Shown here one piece after another: positions 11,050-21,931 of a DNA stretch of 64,000 nt (position 1 is the stretch's first letter; each line of letters begins with the position of its first letter). A program made the position numbers and the translations under genes. The DNA is taken from the NCBI GenBank assembly GCA_001643675.2, contig LSRY02000006.1, positions 684,501-748,500 of the forward strand, in the 5' to 3' direction. The notes below the pieces were generated by a model. The model was given only the letters and a program-made list of their open reading frames with translations. It was not told the origin of the DNA and did not search any database. This DNA comes from Monocercomonoides exilis. Lineage: Eukaryota; Preaxostyla; Oxymonadida; Polymastigidae.

Positions 11050-11427
11050 ATTTAGATAAAAATTTCGTCGACTTTGAAATACAGAAATTTCACAATCCAA
11101 TTGATAACTTGTGGCAAAACCATAATAGACTCTGATTCACTCAAAATAACACAAACTATTTGGTATTTTATAACAACGAACATAAGATTCAGACAAATAT
11201 CTTTTTTTAAAAAAAGCTTTTCATGATAATTTGAAATAAACAAAATGTCAGAAAAAAAAATTATTGACATATGACATTTCTTAATTTGATTTTCATGTTA
11301 CAAAAAACGCTGTTCAAATAAAAAAGTTAAGAGAAAGATCAAAAAGACCCATAAGAACTCAAATATTATTAAATCAAAAAATATTTTGGAGATTCTTGGG
11401 TTAAAAAGGAGTGACACGCTGTCTGGA
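10567..11427. other. Intergenic region with a 39-A tract
   Basis: This AT-rich spacer lies between the transporter start and the surface-protein start and should hold both promoters, as the genes are divergent. A pure A39 run occupies 11008-11046. Nothing else can be named. Confidence 0.5.
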
Positions 11428-14400
11428 ATGAATTGCCTGGCTTTCATAATTTGTCTTCAATGGTTTTCAATGGATGCAGCAAATAATGAAGCAGACAAGA
11501 AAGAAGGATCGAATGAATTAGAAAAAGAGATATTCCAAGACAGTTTTATTTCAAATGAAATTCAAAACAGAAATACATTTGAGAAAAATACAATTGAAAA
11601 CAAATTTCATGCTTATAGTGTCCAAAATGAAGACTATGATGAAGGAAATAGCAAAAACGAATTTAAATGTGATTATGAATACAGGAAAAGAAGAAAACCA
11701 CTGGGATACATTCATGAAGGGAAAAAACATTGGAGTTCAAACAACGGTGTTGAAGATAGTTGGATTGAAGGATGCCTGAAAATGATGAATTCTTCAGTTC
11801 TGTGTGTTGATGTGACAATCATGGATAGAACAAACAACTGTGTTATTGAAGCAGAAAAGAAGAGTTGTGTTGAATTAAAACGATGCTTTTTGTCCTTTGG
11901 TGAAGAAAACTCACCTTTGAAATTGACAGGGAGTTGTGCCGTTTTGGTGAATGTTTCACTTGCATCATCAATTCAACATCTTCATTCAATTCCTCCTCTT
12001 TTTGCTTCAGAACGATCAGAAAACCAATTTGACCATTTCGGAAGCATTTCAATATGCTCTTCATGTTTTTCATCCTTTTTGGTCTCAAGACCTCCATTTC
12101 TCTCATCTGCATTTGTTGAGAGCATTTCACTTTCCAATTTGGATTTCTTCAATATCTCGACAATTCCAGCAAAAACAGAATCACTCTCAACTTGCCAATG
12201 TGGAAAAGCAACTTTGATGAATTCTTGTTCATTTCATTCAGTCTGTGATGTATATGATGGAGGAATTGTGCCTTCACTCAACAACCCTTTGACTTCTTTG
12301 ACTTCCTCAAACACCTCATTTGTTGGATGTTGTCGGACAAGAAATGTTGAGTTCATAGGAAGTGAAGAAGAAAAGAAATATCCAGGGAGACAGAACGAAA
12401 CAGAAGATGGACAGAACACATTCATTTTGTGCGAGTGGAATGGATCGAAGGCATCAGGAACTTCAACTTCAGCGACAGATGGGATATCAAGTGGAGGAGC
12501 AATCAACATGTGCAATTTGGAAAATGGAATTCTTTTTGTTTCTCACTGCGCTTTTAATGATTGTTCTGCATACAGTTATGGTGGAGGAATCATGTGCTAT
12601 TTGATTAAATCAGTATCAATCGAGAATAACTTATTCAATTCATGTGTTTCCGAACATGATTTTGGAGGAGGAATGTATTTTTATTTCATATATTCATATT
12701 TCCAAATCTCCAAATGCAAAATTAGGAAATGCGTTGCATGCAATAATGGAGGTGGTTTTTTTCTTCACAATTTTGTTTTTTCTGAATCTGATAGTATTGA
12801 AACAGAAAACGATAGAGAAGGTGATGCTCTTATATTTGAATGTGATTGTATATCATGCTCAGTTACTAACGTCAATGGTGGAGGTCTGTGCTGTTTCGAT
12901 CTTGTTTCTCAATTTAAAATGAGCAGTATTAGGTTCATTGGATGTTCTGCAGTTACTGGAGGAGGAGGATTGCATTTCAGACCTGAAAGAATGAGCGGAC
13001 CAATTGATGGTATTTATTGTTGTTTTTTGTTCTTCCACGAATGCAGATGCACAAACTCCATTCCGTATGGACATGACATTCAACACATTGATGCTTTCAA
13101 TGTTTTCTTGAAATCTGGAAATCCGTTCCATGAATGTTACACAACAAATGCAGATGATCAGAGAGTGTTGTATACATATAATTCATCAGGAGCTTATGTT
13201 AGTCAGCTCACAGAAAAGAAGGAATGGCTGAAGGATGGAGTGATGGATATATTTGTTGGAGTGGCAGGGGACAACACAAATAAATGGTGTGGGGTGAATA
13301 AGTTAAAGCCTTGCAAGACAATTGGATTTGTTATGGAGAATCATATTCCGGAATTAATCTCAAAGATAATTTTGATGGAAGGGAATCACACAAACGAAAC
13401 AACAACAATTGAAATTGGAACAAAGAAGATATCTGTAATTGGGAAAGGAAGAGAGATGAGTGCTATTGGAACAGGAGAACTTTCATTAACAAGAGCTCTG
13501 TTCAGAGTGACAACAGGTCATTTGGGTTTAATGCACTTGGGAATCGATCACAATTCATCAGCGGGTTCTTCACCGAGTGTTGTTGTGGTGACTGGTGGGA
13601 GTGGCTCGCTCTCATTGGAGGATGTTGTGATCACAACGAGTGTTTCTTCAGGAGACTATGTGATGTCGTCGTCAGTGTTTGTGGTTCCTCTCTCTCAGCT
13701 GTCGATGATCGATGTGGAAATCAAAGAAATGAATATTTCTCAATCATTGTTATCAGAACCTGTTTTATCTTCTTTTTCATCCTCTTCCTCTGCATTGCTG
13801 CTGACAACCGCCACATCAAAAGAGAGCTCATTGGCAAATATCACGGTGAAGAATGTGAAGCAAGCGAATGGGGACGGGGTGGTTGTGGCAAAATCAGTTG
13901 CTGAAGAGGAAACGTTTGTGGTGTGGAACGCCACATTTGAAGATTGTGAGTGCAAGAGAGGCAGTGGCGGTGGAATCAAAATCAAACTGGAATCATCAAC
14001 AAGCAAGTTTCGAATGGGAGAAACAGCATCATCCAGTGAAGGAACAACAAAATTCAACAAAACGAATTGCAGTGGGTATGGAGGAGGAGTGATGATGTGG
14101 CTGACAGAGAACTCATTTGACTTTGAGATATCATCAGTGAGTTTTATGAATTGTGATGCAGGATTGGGAGGGAAAGATGTGTTTGCGAATGGGAGCAAGT
14201 TGGAAAGTGGGACAATAACAACCACTAAGCTGAATGTTGGACACAATGGATCAATTTATGATGAGCTGATGGGATATGACCGGAATGAGGAAGAAATGGG
14301 AATATTCCCATTGAATGTGTTTTTTGATTCATTTTCAGGAGCAGCACATGTGGGGATAAAGAAAAATGGATTTGGAGGATTTGATTCGTGGTTTTGTGGG

Positions 14401-17400
14401 TTTGACTGTTTTCCATGCAGAACAATTGCATTTGCAGTTGAAACAAGATTTGCAACAGGAAATAAGAATATTACGTTGGATTCAGGGTTTGAGCTGGAAG
14501 AAGTGGTTTCGATGGCTGGGTCATATGAATGGGAAGTGTTTTGCAGTTTTAACAAGACTGATGTGAATGTGAGGGTGCCCAGTGGAATGACATCTTTGTA
14601 TTTGATAAATGTTGAGAGCAAGAGTTCAATAAAGAACATAGCCTTCCAAATTCCACATCAACTTTCGGGTGCAACATCGCTCATTGGTTTGACCAGCTCA
14701 TCACTCACACTCACAGACTGTTCAGTTGCTCATTCCTCAGAGAGCACATCGAGTGTGGCCTTTGGATACAGCATTGTGAATGCACAGAGTGGGAGTCTGA
14801 AAATGGATCGATTTGTGATTGGTGGAGCGCTTGTGTTTGGAGCTCATTCAGCGATTGAATTTTCTGAAGGGATGGAAAGTGTGGCTTGTTCAGGATGCAA
14901 TATCAATGGAGTCAAAAGGAATGAGGGAGATGGAGGATGGATGAAAGGGAAAGTTGGAACGAGTGGAACGTTGACAGTTGATGGATGCAATGTGAATGAG
15001 TGCAGTTGTGGTGGTGGAAAGGGAGGAGGAACATATGTTGGATTGAAGGGAAATGGGAAAGTGGTTGTGAATGGAACGAGTGTGATTGATAGGAATAAGG
15101 CAGAGAATAATGGAGGGAATGGAGGGAATGGAGGGAGAGGAGGAGGGATGTTTTTATTGATGGAGAGTGAGGGATGTGGACTGACAATTGGGCAGAATGT
15201 TGAGTTTTCGAAAGTGAATGGGAATGTGGCAGAATATGGGAAGGATGTGTTTGTTCATTGTGGGAGTGGAGTGTTTTTGGAGTCAAAAGTGAATACAAGC
15301 TCATTTGCATTTTTTGACACAAGTACAATTCCATCAGATGTGTTGAAACTGAGTGGGAGTGAAAATGGGGAAGAAAGTGGAGTGATTCCGCTGTTTGTGT
15401 ATTTGTGCACAATGGGGACAAAAGTGCTTGTTGATGGGAGTGGAGGAAATGGGATGGATCACAGTCATTGTGGATTTGAAGGATTTGGGTGTTTGACAGT
15501 TGATTATTGTGCAAACTCAAGATTGAATGAAAGTTTAAATGAAATAGAGGTTGTCTCATCTTCATCAATAAGGGATGAAATTGAATTGTCTTTATTTGGT
15601 GTGATAATTTCAGGCAGAATAGTGTCACCTGATAGAGAGAGGATGCAAGTGAATGTGAGTGATGGAGGATTAGCCACACAAGATTGGCTTGTTGGATTTT
15701 CGAGTTCACTGACAATGAGGAGACTTTCATTTGTTGTGAAAGGTCAGTTGAATCCAAGGAGAAGTGTGTTCATTCATTCAACATCAACAATCAACATGAC
15801 GAACTGTTCAGTCTCATTTGAGAGTGGGGCATTGACTGATGGAAAGATCGGATATAATATGATAAACATTGAGGGGGGAGAACTGATTATTGATGGATTT
15901 GTGATGGAAGGGGGAGTGACAATGAATGGGAAATCGCCAATTGCTATTTCAAATGGAGTTGAATTGGAGATGTTGAAGAGCAGAGTGAGTGGTGTGGAAG
16001 TGATAGGAGAAGATGGGGGATGTTTGAATGTTGGGATGAAGGAATGTGGATGCGTGAAAATTGAATTGAGCAATTTTTCATCAACATGTTCAGGTGGAAG
16101 TGGGATGAAAGGAGGAGGAATGATGATATCAGTTGGAAGTGGAGGAAGTTTTGAAATGAAAAATGTGAAATATTCAGGGTGTGAAGTGCCAAGAGAGGAT
16201 GGAGAGGATGGAGGAAGAGGAATTGGAGGAGGGATATTCGCTGAACTGCCCCATCAAATGGGAATATTTGTGCTCGAAGGAATGACATTTGAGGGGTGCA
16301 ATGCATGGAAAGGGAAGAAAATGTTTGTTTCGGGATGGGATCTGAGCAAGATTGCAAACAAGGAGCACTTCAAATGGGAGATGAGTGAAATGGAGTTGGG
16401 ATCATTGGATGAGCTGTGTGGATGGGAGAGGAAGACAACAGGCGAGGAGGGATATGTGATTCCATTGGTTGTGTATTTGTGGAGTAATTGGAGTGGGGAT
16501 GGATTTGTTTCGAAAGATGGAGGAGGAGACTTCAGTGGGTGTGGATATTCCGAAGCACCATGCTCATCGATTGACCACTTGATATCACTGAGATATGAAC
16601 CACTTGGAGAAGGGGAATCACACATCAGCATTGTGGGATCAGGGTTTCTGAGCCATTCCATATCATTTTCTTCATCATTGCCACCGGCTTCACAAGATTC
16701 AGAGTCACAAAAAGTGGTGATTGAAGGAACAAAGAAAGGAACAGCAGTGATTATCAGTGATGAAGATGATGAGAATGATATGATTGGTGGTTCATTAATA
16801 TCATCTGGCGTGAGTCTGACGCTGTCAAATTTGTCATTCTCAAATCCAAATCCAAACGGTCATCATGAGATATTGATCGGATCATCAGGAGCAAACATCT
16901 GTTTGTCAGTCGTGGATTGCTCATTTGGCACATTGAATGGAATGGCAGATGCGGGGTTTTGTGTGATGAAAGTGAATGGAGGGAGAGTTATTGTTCAAGG
17001 ATGTTCGTTGGATGCAGTTGGTCAGTTGAGAGGATTCATCGCTTTCAGTGCAACAGCAACAAAGGAGGTGATTGTGGAAGATGTGAATATCTCGAATGTT
17101 GGGGTTAAAGAGAGAAGTCTGATATCTATGTTTGAGGATGAGCAGACGACTGGGATGAAAGCCAAGAGAGGGATAAACAGGGGAGAAAGCAGACATTCAA
17201 ACAACGAAAAAGTGGTGATAAAAGTGAATGGGTCTTCGTTCACAAACATCACAAATGGAGAAAACAGAGCAGGGATGTTGAGTGTGGATTCATTTGAGAG
17301 TGCGATGGAATGTGTGTTGGAGGGGTGTTCGGTTTCGAGCTGCAGGAGTGAAATGAGCGAGGAAGGAGGAGGGATGAAAGTGTGTCTGAAGAGAGGAGAG

Positions 17401-20400
17401 TTAGAAGTGAGAGTTGTTGGATGCTCGTTGGGGATGTGTTCGTGCTCGGGGGTGAAGGGGAGAGGAGGAGGGGTGATGGTTGATGCACTTGACCCGAATG
17501 AGGGTGGAACCAGTGGATTTGGGCCTGTTGGGATAAGAATGGAGAATGTGAGGTTTTGGGGGAACGAGGCATTTGTGGGGAAAGACGTGTTCATCAGATG
17601 CGAGTCGATTGCCGAACAGATCAATGAGACATTGTTTGTGCTGGATATGAGCCAGGATGCCCTGAAATCCACGAACTCCATCTGTGGGTCAGACAAGGAA
17701 AGGGATGATGTTGATCTGATCCCTCTGATCACATTCTATTATGGCCAGCAGGTGTTTGTCTCATTGAGTGGAAGAGATGACAGACAATGTGGGGCACAGA
17801 ACAGTCCTTGCCTGAGCATTGGCAGTGCTGTGAAGCACATTCAAAGAGGAGTGGGGAATTCCATTTGGATTGATGGGGAAGGGGTGATTGGGGGAGAGTG
17901 TGTGATTGGGGATATGAATGTGAAGAGTCTGAAGAAGACTCAATCCACAATCCATCTTGATGGAAAGATGGAGGTTGTGGGGGATGAAGGGAGCGTGATC
18001 GTGTTTGTGAATGAGAGTGCTGTGGAGAAATGTGAATTCTTGTTTGGGTTGAGCTTTGAATCAGAGCATTCATCCATTGTGAAAGTGAAGAATGGAACAT
18101 TGGGGGTGAGTGAGTGTTGGTGGAAGAGCGTTGGAATGATGAAGCTTTTGAACAGCACAATTGTGGAAGTGGAGGGAGGAGAGCTGGAGATGGAGAAATG
18201 TGTTGTCAGCTGTGTTTGCACTTCACGAGAGATATTGTCAGTCTGTGAAGGGAGCAAGGCTGCGATATATCAGCTGAGGATGAGCGATATCGAGAGCGAG
18301 GATGGAGGGATTGTTGATGTGAAGAAAGCAAGGGTGGAGGCGAAGGAGATGTCGATGAGCAACATCACCAGACAGAACAGAGGGAGCATTGTGAAGATGA
18401 TGGAATGCACAGAAAGAGTGGATTTGATGAATTGCTCGATGAGGATGTGTTTGGGGAAAGAAGAGAGAGGATGGATGGTGAGTGTGTGGAACTGTGAGTG
18501 TGTGAATGTTGATTGTTGTGAGTTTGATGGAGAAGAGGAAGAGAATGAAGAGAGAACAAGAAATGAGCAGGATGAAGGAGAAAGAAGAGAGGAGATATGC
18601 AAGTGGAATGGCTCTATGGTTGAATTTGAGAAGAGTGAAGTTTTCTTGAAAGAATCAACAATTACAAATTCGTCAGAAGGAGGATTGTCAGTGAGTGGAG
18701 GAAATGTGGTGATTGAGAAAGGAGAGTTTGCGAACAACAACCCATCGATTGGAAAATATCCCTCAGCTCGGAGAAACATATTGTGTTCGGATTCTGCTCA
18801 GCTGAATATCATGAGCTTGAAGGGAGGAGATGGGGTTTATCCCAATTCATCGATGTGGATTCTGAATGATGGATGCAGTTTGAATGGGATTGTTGAGGAG
18901 CGAGCATCACCATTGTTCATCCCCACACTCCGATCGGTGGAGACAGAGGAGAAGGAAGGGGTGCTGGATGTTGTGTTCAGAGGCACACTTCTTCTGCCAT
19001 GCAACCTGTCGTTTCGCGTTGTTTCGTCAGTGGGGGATGTGGAGCAGGTGGAGACTCACGAGATAAGTGAGTCTGGGTTTGAGAGTGAAGAGGAAGTGCA
19101 TGGCACAATTGGGCTGGAGATGGTGAGGGGAGCAGAGGCGAGTGCGGAAGTGAGGGTGTGCATCTTGTTTGGAGATGGCCATTCTCCCTCGGCAACTGAG
19201 TCGTTCATCCTGAAGAACAGGAGCGAGACTGATCCAAAGGGAGATGAAAAGATTGTTGAAGGAGGAAAAGAAGGAAAATCGATATGGCCAATCATTGTGA
19301 TTATTATGGCCTTTTTTCTTTTTATAATTCTAATAATTGCGGTGATGTCAACTGTTCGATGGAGAAAGGTTAAGAATGAAGCAGAAGATCTGAGAGAGAT
19401 TGTGAATGATAATATCAGAAAGGATCCTAAGGCGTTTGAGATGGTGACGATGGAGATGTCGCCTGAAGAGCAATGGAGGAGAGCAGAGAGGGAGGCAGAG
19501 AAGAAGAATGATGAGAGGATGAAAAAAAGAATATATGATACGAATATGCAGCATTCGGAGTCATCAGAGCATCTTCTATCTGAGAGCGGATCGACTGAAT
19601 ATATTTTGGGGAGAGATTCAGACAAGATCCCTCAATGGATGCTGGAGAAAGATGAAGAAGAAGAGACAAGAAAAAGAACACCATCACCATCCATCTCATC
19701 CACTTCAACCATAGACACTTCAGACACTGACACAACATTTGTTCGAATGGAAGATATGTGCCCAACAACCTCATCCATGTCGAATCTGGTGGATGCAATG
19801 GCCTGTTCATCTCCTCATGAAAAGCTGATTGTGGATCTGAGGGATTCGCTGTTCATGTTGCTTCATGGGAGGAACGAGAAGAAAGAGATGGCGATTGGCT
19901 CTTTGGAGGAGAGGGAGCTCACAGCAGCCCAGATCCTGTTCTGGGTGGCTAATCTGGCACTCCACTCATTTGATGAAACGGAAGTTCCGCTTCAGTCGCT
20001 GAGCAGTCTGAGCCCGCACATTGTGCTGTTCTCAGAGCACATGGTGATCTGCATTGTGATGCACTCTGACTTATTGTCCGACGATTCAGATTCTTCATCC
20101 ATTTCTTCGTCAACTGTTGTGACATCTGCAAGTGATGACGATGAAGATTCCCTGCCCTCGTCTGCCTTTGAGGATGAGGATGATTTCAAAAAGGAGTGCC
20201 TGAGGTGGAAGGCGCCTGAGTTGCTGATCAACAAGAAGATGGGGGCAACCAAGGAATCTGTATCATTCTCGATCGGGATGATGTTGTGGGAGTGTCTGAC
20301 TCTTCAAATACCGTTTGGGGATTATGAGGCAGAGGTGGCAGGGCAGAAGATTGTGAATGGGGAGAGACTGGAACTGAGGAGCATTGAAACTTCTCAGTTT

Positions 20401-20577
20401 GTGCGAGTTGTGAAGTGCTGTGTGGCATGGAAAGCAGAAGACAGATCATCGCTGACTGAGCTTCGGAAAGAGTTTATCTGTTTTTTTCCAGCAGGCGCAA
20501 CAATGCTGACGATTACAGATGCAATCAGAATTGAGGAATTGAGCGGTGACAGTGAAGGATATACAAGAAACAAATGA
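11428..20577 (+). CDS. Giant beta-helix surface protein with membrane span and pseudokinase tail
   Basis: The ATG at 11428 opens a signal peptide (MNCLAFIICLQWFSMDA) and gives 3,049 residues without an intron. The ectodomain (to about residue 2610) is made of short beta-helix rungs (GGGI/GGGM, C-x-x-x-G-G-G, N-x-S). At about residues 607, 961, 1317, 1677 and 2098 a linker such as DRQCGAQNSPCLSIGSAV recurs, so modules are about 355 to 420 residues. One membrane span lies near 2618-2645 and is followed by a basic stop-transfer RWRK. The cytosolic tail has a conserved juxtamembrane block (MVTMEMSPEEQWRRAERE), a Ser-rich linker and, from about 2780, a kinase-like C-lobe: RWKAPEL near 2928, then SFSIGMMLWECLTLQIPF and KAEDRSSLTELRKEF. 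HRD, DFG, the glycine loop and the VAIK lysine are not recognisable, so catalysis is unlikely. Paralog of 53045-60754. Confidence 0.93.
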   Translation: MNCLAFIICLQWFSMDAANNEADKKEGSNELEKEIFQDSFISNEIQNRNTFEKNTIENKFHAYSVQNEDYDEGNSKNEFKCDYEYRKRRKPLGYIHEGKKHWSSNNGVEDSWIEGCLKMMNSSVLCVDVTIMDRTNNCVIEAEKKSCVELKRCFLSFGEENSPLKLTGSCAVLVNVSLASSIQHLHSIPPLFASERSENQFDHFGSISICSSCFSSFLVSRPPFLSSAFVESISLSNLDFFNISTIPAKTESLSTCQCGKATLMNSCSFHSVCDVYDGGIVPSLNNPLTSLTSSNTSFVGCCRTRNVEFIGSEEEKKYPGRQNETEDGQNTFILCEWNGSKASGTSTSATDGISSGGAINMCNLENGILFVSHCAFNDCSAYSYGGGIMCYLIKSVSIENNLFNSCVSEHDFGGGMYFYFIYSYFQISKCKIRKCVACNNGGGFFLHNFVFSESDSIETENDREGDALIFECDCISCSVTNVNGGGLCCFDLVSQFKMSSIRFIGCSAVTGGGGLHFRPERMSGPIDGIYCCFLFFHECRCTNSIPYGHDIQHIDAFNVFLKSGNPFHECYTTNADDQRVLYTYNSSGAYVSQLTEKKEWLKDGVMDIFVGVAGDNTNKWCGVNKLKPCKTIGFVMENHIPELISKIILMEGNHTNETTTIEIGTKKISVIGKGREMSAIGTGELSLTRALFRVTTGHLGLMHLGIDHNSSAGSSPSVVVVTGGSGSLSLEDVVITTSVSSGDYVMSSSVFVVPLSQLSMIDVEIKEMNISQSLLSEPVLSSFSSSSSALLLTTATSKESSLANITVKNVKQANGDGVVVAKSVAEEETFVVWNATFEDCECKRGSGGGIKIKLESSTSKFRMGETASSSEGTTKFNKTNCSGYGGGVMMWLTENSFDFEISSVSFMNCDAGLGGKDVFANGSKLESGTITTTKLNVGHNGSIYDELMGYDRNEEEMGIFPLNVFFDSFSGAAHVGIKKNGFGGFDSWFCGFDCFPCRTIAFAVETRFATGNKNITLDSGFELEEVVSMAGSYEWEVFCSFNKTDVNVRVPSGMTSLYLINVESKSSIKNIAFQIPHQLSGATSLIGLTSSSLTLTDCSVAHSSESTSSVAFGYSIVNAQSGSLKMDRFVIGGALVFGAHSAIEFSEGMESVACSGCNINGVKRNEGDGGWMKGKVGTSGTLTVDGCNVNECSCGGGKGGGTYVGLKGNGKVVVNGTSVIDRNKAENNGGNGGNGGRGGGMFLLMESEGCGLTIGQNVEFSKVNGNVAEYGKDVFVHCGSGVFLESKVNTSSFAFFDTSTIPSDVLKLSGSENGEESGVIPLFVYLCTMGTKVLVDGSGGNGMDHSHCGFEGFGCLTVDYCANSRLNESLNEIEVVSSSSIRDEIELSLFGVIISGRIVSPDRERMQVNVSDGGLATQDWLVGFSSSLTMRRLSFVVKGQLNPRRSVFIHSTSTINMTNCSVSFESGALTDGKIGYNMINIEGGELIIDGFVMEGGVTMNGKSPIAISNGVELEMLKSRVSGVEVIGEDGGCLNVGMKECGCVKIELSNFSSTCSGGSGMKGGGMMISVGSGGSFEMKNVKYSGCEVPREDGEDGGRGIGGGIFAELPHQMGIFVLEGMTFEGCNAWKGKKMFVSGWDLSKIANKEHFKWEMSEMELGSLDELCGWERKTTGEEGYVIPLVVYLWSNWSGDGFVSKDGGGDFSGCGYSEAPCSSIDHLISLRYEPLGEGESHISIVGSGFLSHSISFSSSLPPASQDSESQKVVIEGTKKGTAVIISDEDDENDMIGGSLISSGVSLTLSNLSFSNPNPNGHHEILIGSSGANICLSVVDCSFGTLNGMADAGFCVMKVNGGRVIVQGCSLDAVGQLRGFIAFSATATKEVIVEDVNISNVGVKERSLISMFEDEQTTGMKAKRGINRGESRHSNNEKVVIKVNGSSFTNITNGENRAGMLSVDSFESAMECVLEGCSVSSCRSEMSEEGGGMKVCLKRGELEVRVVGCSLGMCSCSGVKGRGGGVMVDALDPNEGGTSGFGPVGIRMENVRFWGNEAFVGKDVFIRCESIAEQINETLFVLDMSQDALKSTNSICGSDKERDDVDLIPLITFYYGQQVFVSLSGRDDRQCGAQNSPCLSIGSAVKHIQRGVGNSIWIDGEGVIGGECVIGDMNVKSLKKTQSTIHLDGKMEVVGDEGSVIVFVNESAVEKCEFLFGLSFESEHSSIVKVKNGTLGVSECWWKSVGMMKLLNSTIVEVEGGELEMEKCVVSCVCTSREILSVCEGSKAAIYQLRMSDIESEDGGIVDVKKARVEAKEMSMSNITRQNRGSIVKMMECTERVDLMNCSMRMCLGKEERGWMVSVWNCECVNVDCCEFDGEEEENEERTRNEQDEGERREEICKWNGSMVEFEKSEVFLKESTITNSSEGGLSVSGGNVVIEKGEFANNNPSIGKYPSARRNILCSDSAQLNIMSLKGGDGVYPNSSMWILNDGCSLNGIVEERASPLFIPTLRSVETEEKEGVLDVVFRGTLLLPCNLSFRVVSSVGDVEQVETHEISESGFESEEEVHGTIGLEMVRGAEASAEVRVCILFGDGHSPSATESFILKNRSETDPKGDEKIVEGGKEGKSIWPIIVIIMAFFLFIILIIAVMSTVRWRKVKNEAEDLREIVNDNIRKDPKAFEMVTMEMSPEEQWRRAEREAEKKNDERMKKRIYDTNMQHSESSEHLLSESGSTEYILGRDSDKIPQWMLEKDEEEETRKRTPSPSISSTSTIDTSDTDTTFVRMEDMCPTTSSMSNLVDAMACSSPHEKLIVDLRDSLFMLLHGRNEKKEMAIGSLEERELTAAQILFWVANLALHSFDETEVPLQSLSSLSPHIVLFSEHMVICIVMHSDLLSDDSDSSSISSSTVVTSASDDDEDSLPSSAFEDEDDFKKECLRWKAPELLINKKMGATKESVSFSIGMMLWECLTLQIPFGDYEAEVAGQKIVNGERLELRSIETSQFVRVVKCCVAWKAEDRSSLTELRKEFICFFPAGATMLTITDAIRIEELSGDSEGYTRNK

Positions 20578-20945
20578 ACTGTGAAATCAAATGACTGGGG
20601 AGGCTGATGAGGGAAAGGGAAGGAATCGAAGAATTGATTGGGAAACGTTTTGTATTTTTAATATTATTTATGGATGAGTGGAGAGAGTGTTGTTCTGATA
20701 AAATGATAACAAGCAGTTTGTTCATCTGAACAAACATTATGTTTTGATTTATATATGCATGGATATGTAATATATGTAGACTTTTGTATGTCTTTCTGCA
20801 ATTTGCTTTTCAGAGAAGGTTTTGAAGTTGTGCTTTGTGAACCGAGTTTTGAATTTTGTTCAATGTGATGAGGTGTTTGATTGAATACACAACAATTTTT
20901 CTATGTTAGAGTATTTTCAAAAAATATTTAGTTTAATTTATGTGC
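20578..20945 (+). repeat. 3' flank shared with the paralog at 60755
   Basis: About 365 bp after the stop are closely similar to 60755-61124, including matching blocks such as GATAAAATGATAACAAGCAG. Similarity stops exactly at the palindrome at 20946. It probably contains the 3' UTR and poly(A) signals, copied together with the gene end. Confidence 0.8.
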
Positions 20946-21931
20946 TAGGGTTACACTTTTACTCTGACCTATATTTTACCCCCACCCTTTTTTTGAAGAG
21001 CTGGCTACGGCTTAATACAAGCCTGTAGCCAACAAAAAATAACTAGAAATGTTTATTTTAATAAATTTAACTTATGCAGAAAAATTTTTTTAACAATTTT
21101 TTTTTAACTTTGAGATCTCGGTATTTTTTAATTTTATTTTTTGATCATTAAATTGATGGTCTTTCCATGAATATAAAATTCTAGAAGTTTCAAGCTACAC
21201 CGTCATTACACATCTTATCCTTTTTATTGTTTTTATAACTTTTCACATTTCACAAGTTTCTTTTTCACTTGTTTTCTCATTTCATCCACTTTTCGAAAAA
21301 ATGCTTTTATTGATTGTATATATAACTATTTTAATATTACATAAGCTGTATCTCATTTGAAACTCTATATATTGTTGAACACTCACGTAATTTTTTGCTG
21401 AAAAAATGTTACTGGTCGGAAAAATCAAAACTTCCGAAATTGATGTTTTTCATTTTTCCATTTCAAATCAAATTTGCAAAGCTTTTTTGTATATCTGCAT
21501 AATTAACATTATAACATATATAAAGGATAATCTTAAAATTTTTAACAAAAATTCATCATTCTTAAAAAATTTTCATTTTTTCGAAAAGTGGATGAAATGA
21601 GAAAACAAGTGAAAAAGAAACTTGTGAAATGTGAAAAGTTATAAAAACAATAAAAAGGATAAGATGTGTAATGACGGTGTAGCTTGAAACTTCTAGAATT
21701 TTATATTCATGGAAAGACCATCAATTTAATGATCAAAAAATAAAATTAAAAAATACCGAGATCTCAAAGTTAAAAAAAAATTGTTAAAAAAATTTTTCTG
21801 CATAAGTTAAATTTATTAAAATAAACATTTCTAGTTATTTTTTGTTGGCTACAGGCTTGTATTAAGCCGTAGCCAGCTCTTCAAAAAAAGGGTGGGGGTA
21901 AAATATAGGTCAGAGTAAAAGTGTAACCCTA
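20946..21931. mobile_element. Foldback element A, 986 bp palindrome with TA ends
   Basis: The arms at 20946-21303 and 21574-21931 (358 bp each) are reverse complements with no difference that I could find by eye; the loop is about 270 bp. The outer sequence is TA-GGGTTACACTTTTACTC on both sides. The paralogous 3' flank at 61124 has one TA where this element sits (GTGC-TA-TAATCAT there, GTGC-TA-[element]-TA-TGATCAT here), so it inserted at TA and duplicated TA. No transposase is encoded. The TA target is that of Tc1/mariner/pogo transposases; which enzyme moved it is unknown. Confidence 0.9.

Noticed and set aside
14912-18779. Minus-strand frames of 100-280 codons opposite the surface gene, rich in His, Ser and Leu
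   Set aside because: Mirror frames of the GGA/GTG-rich coding strand; composition follows the sense gene.
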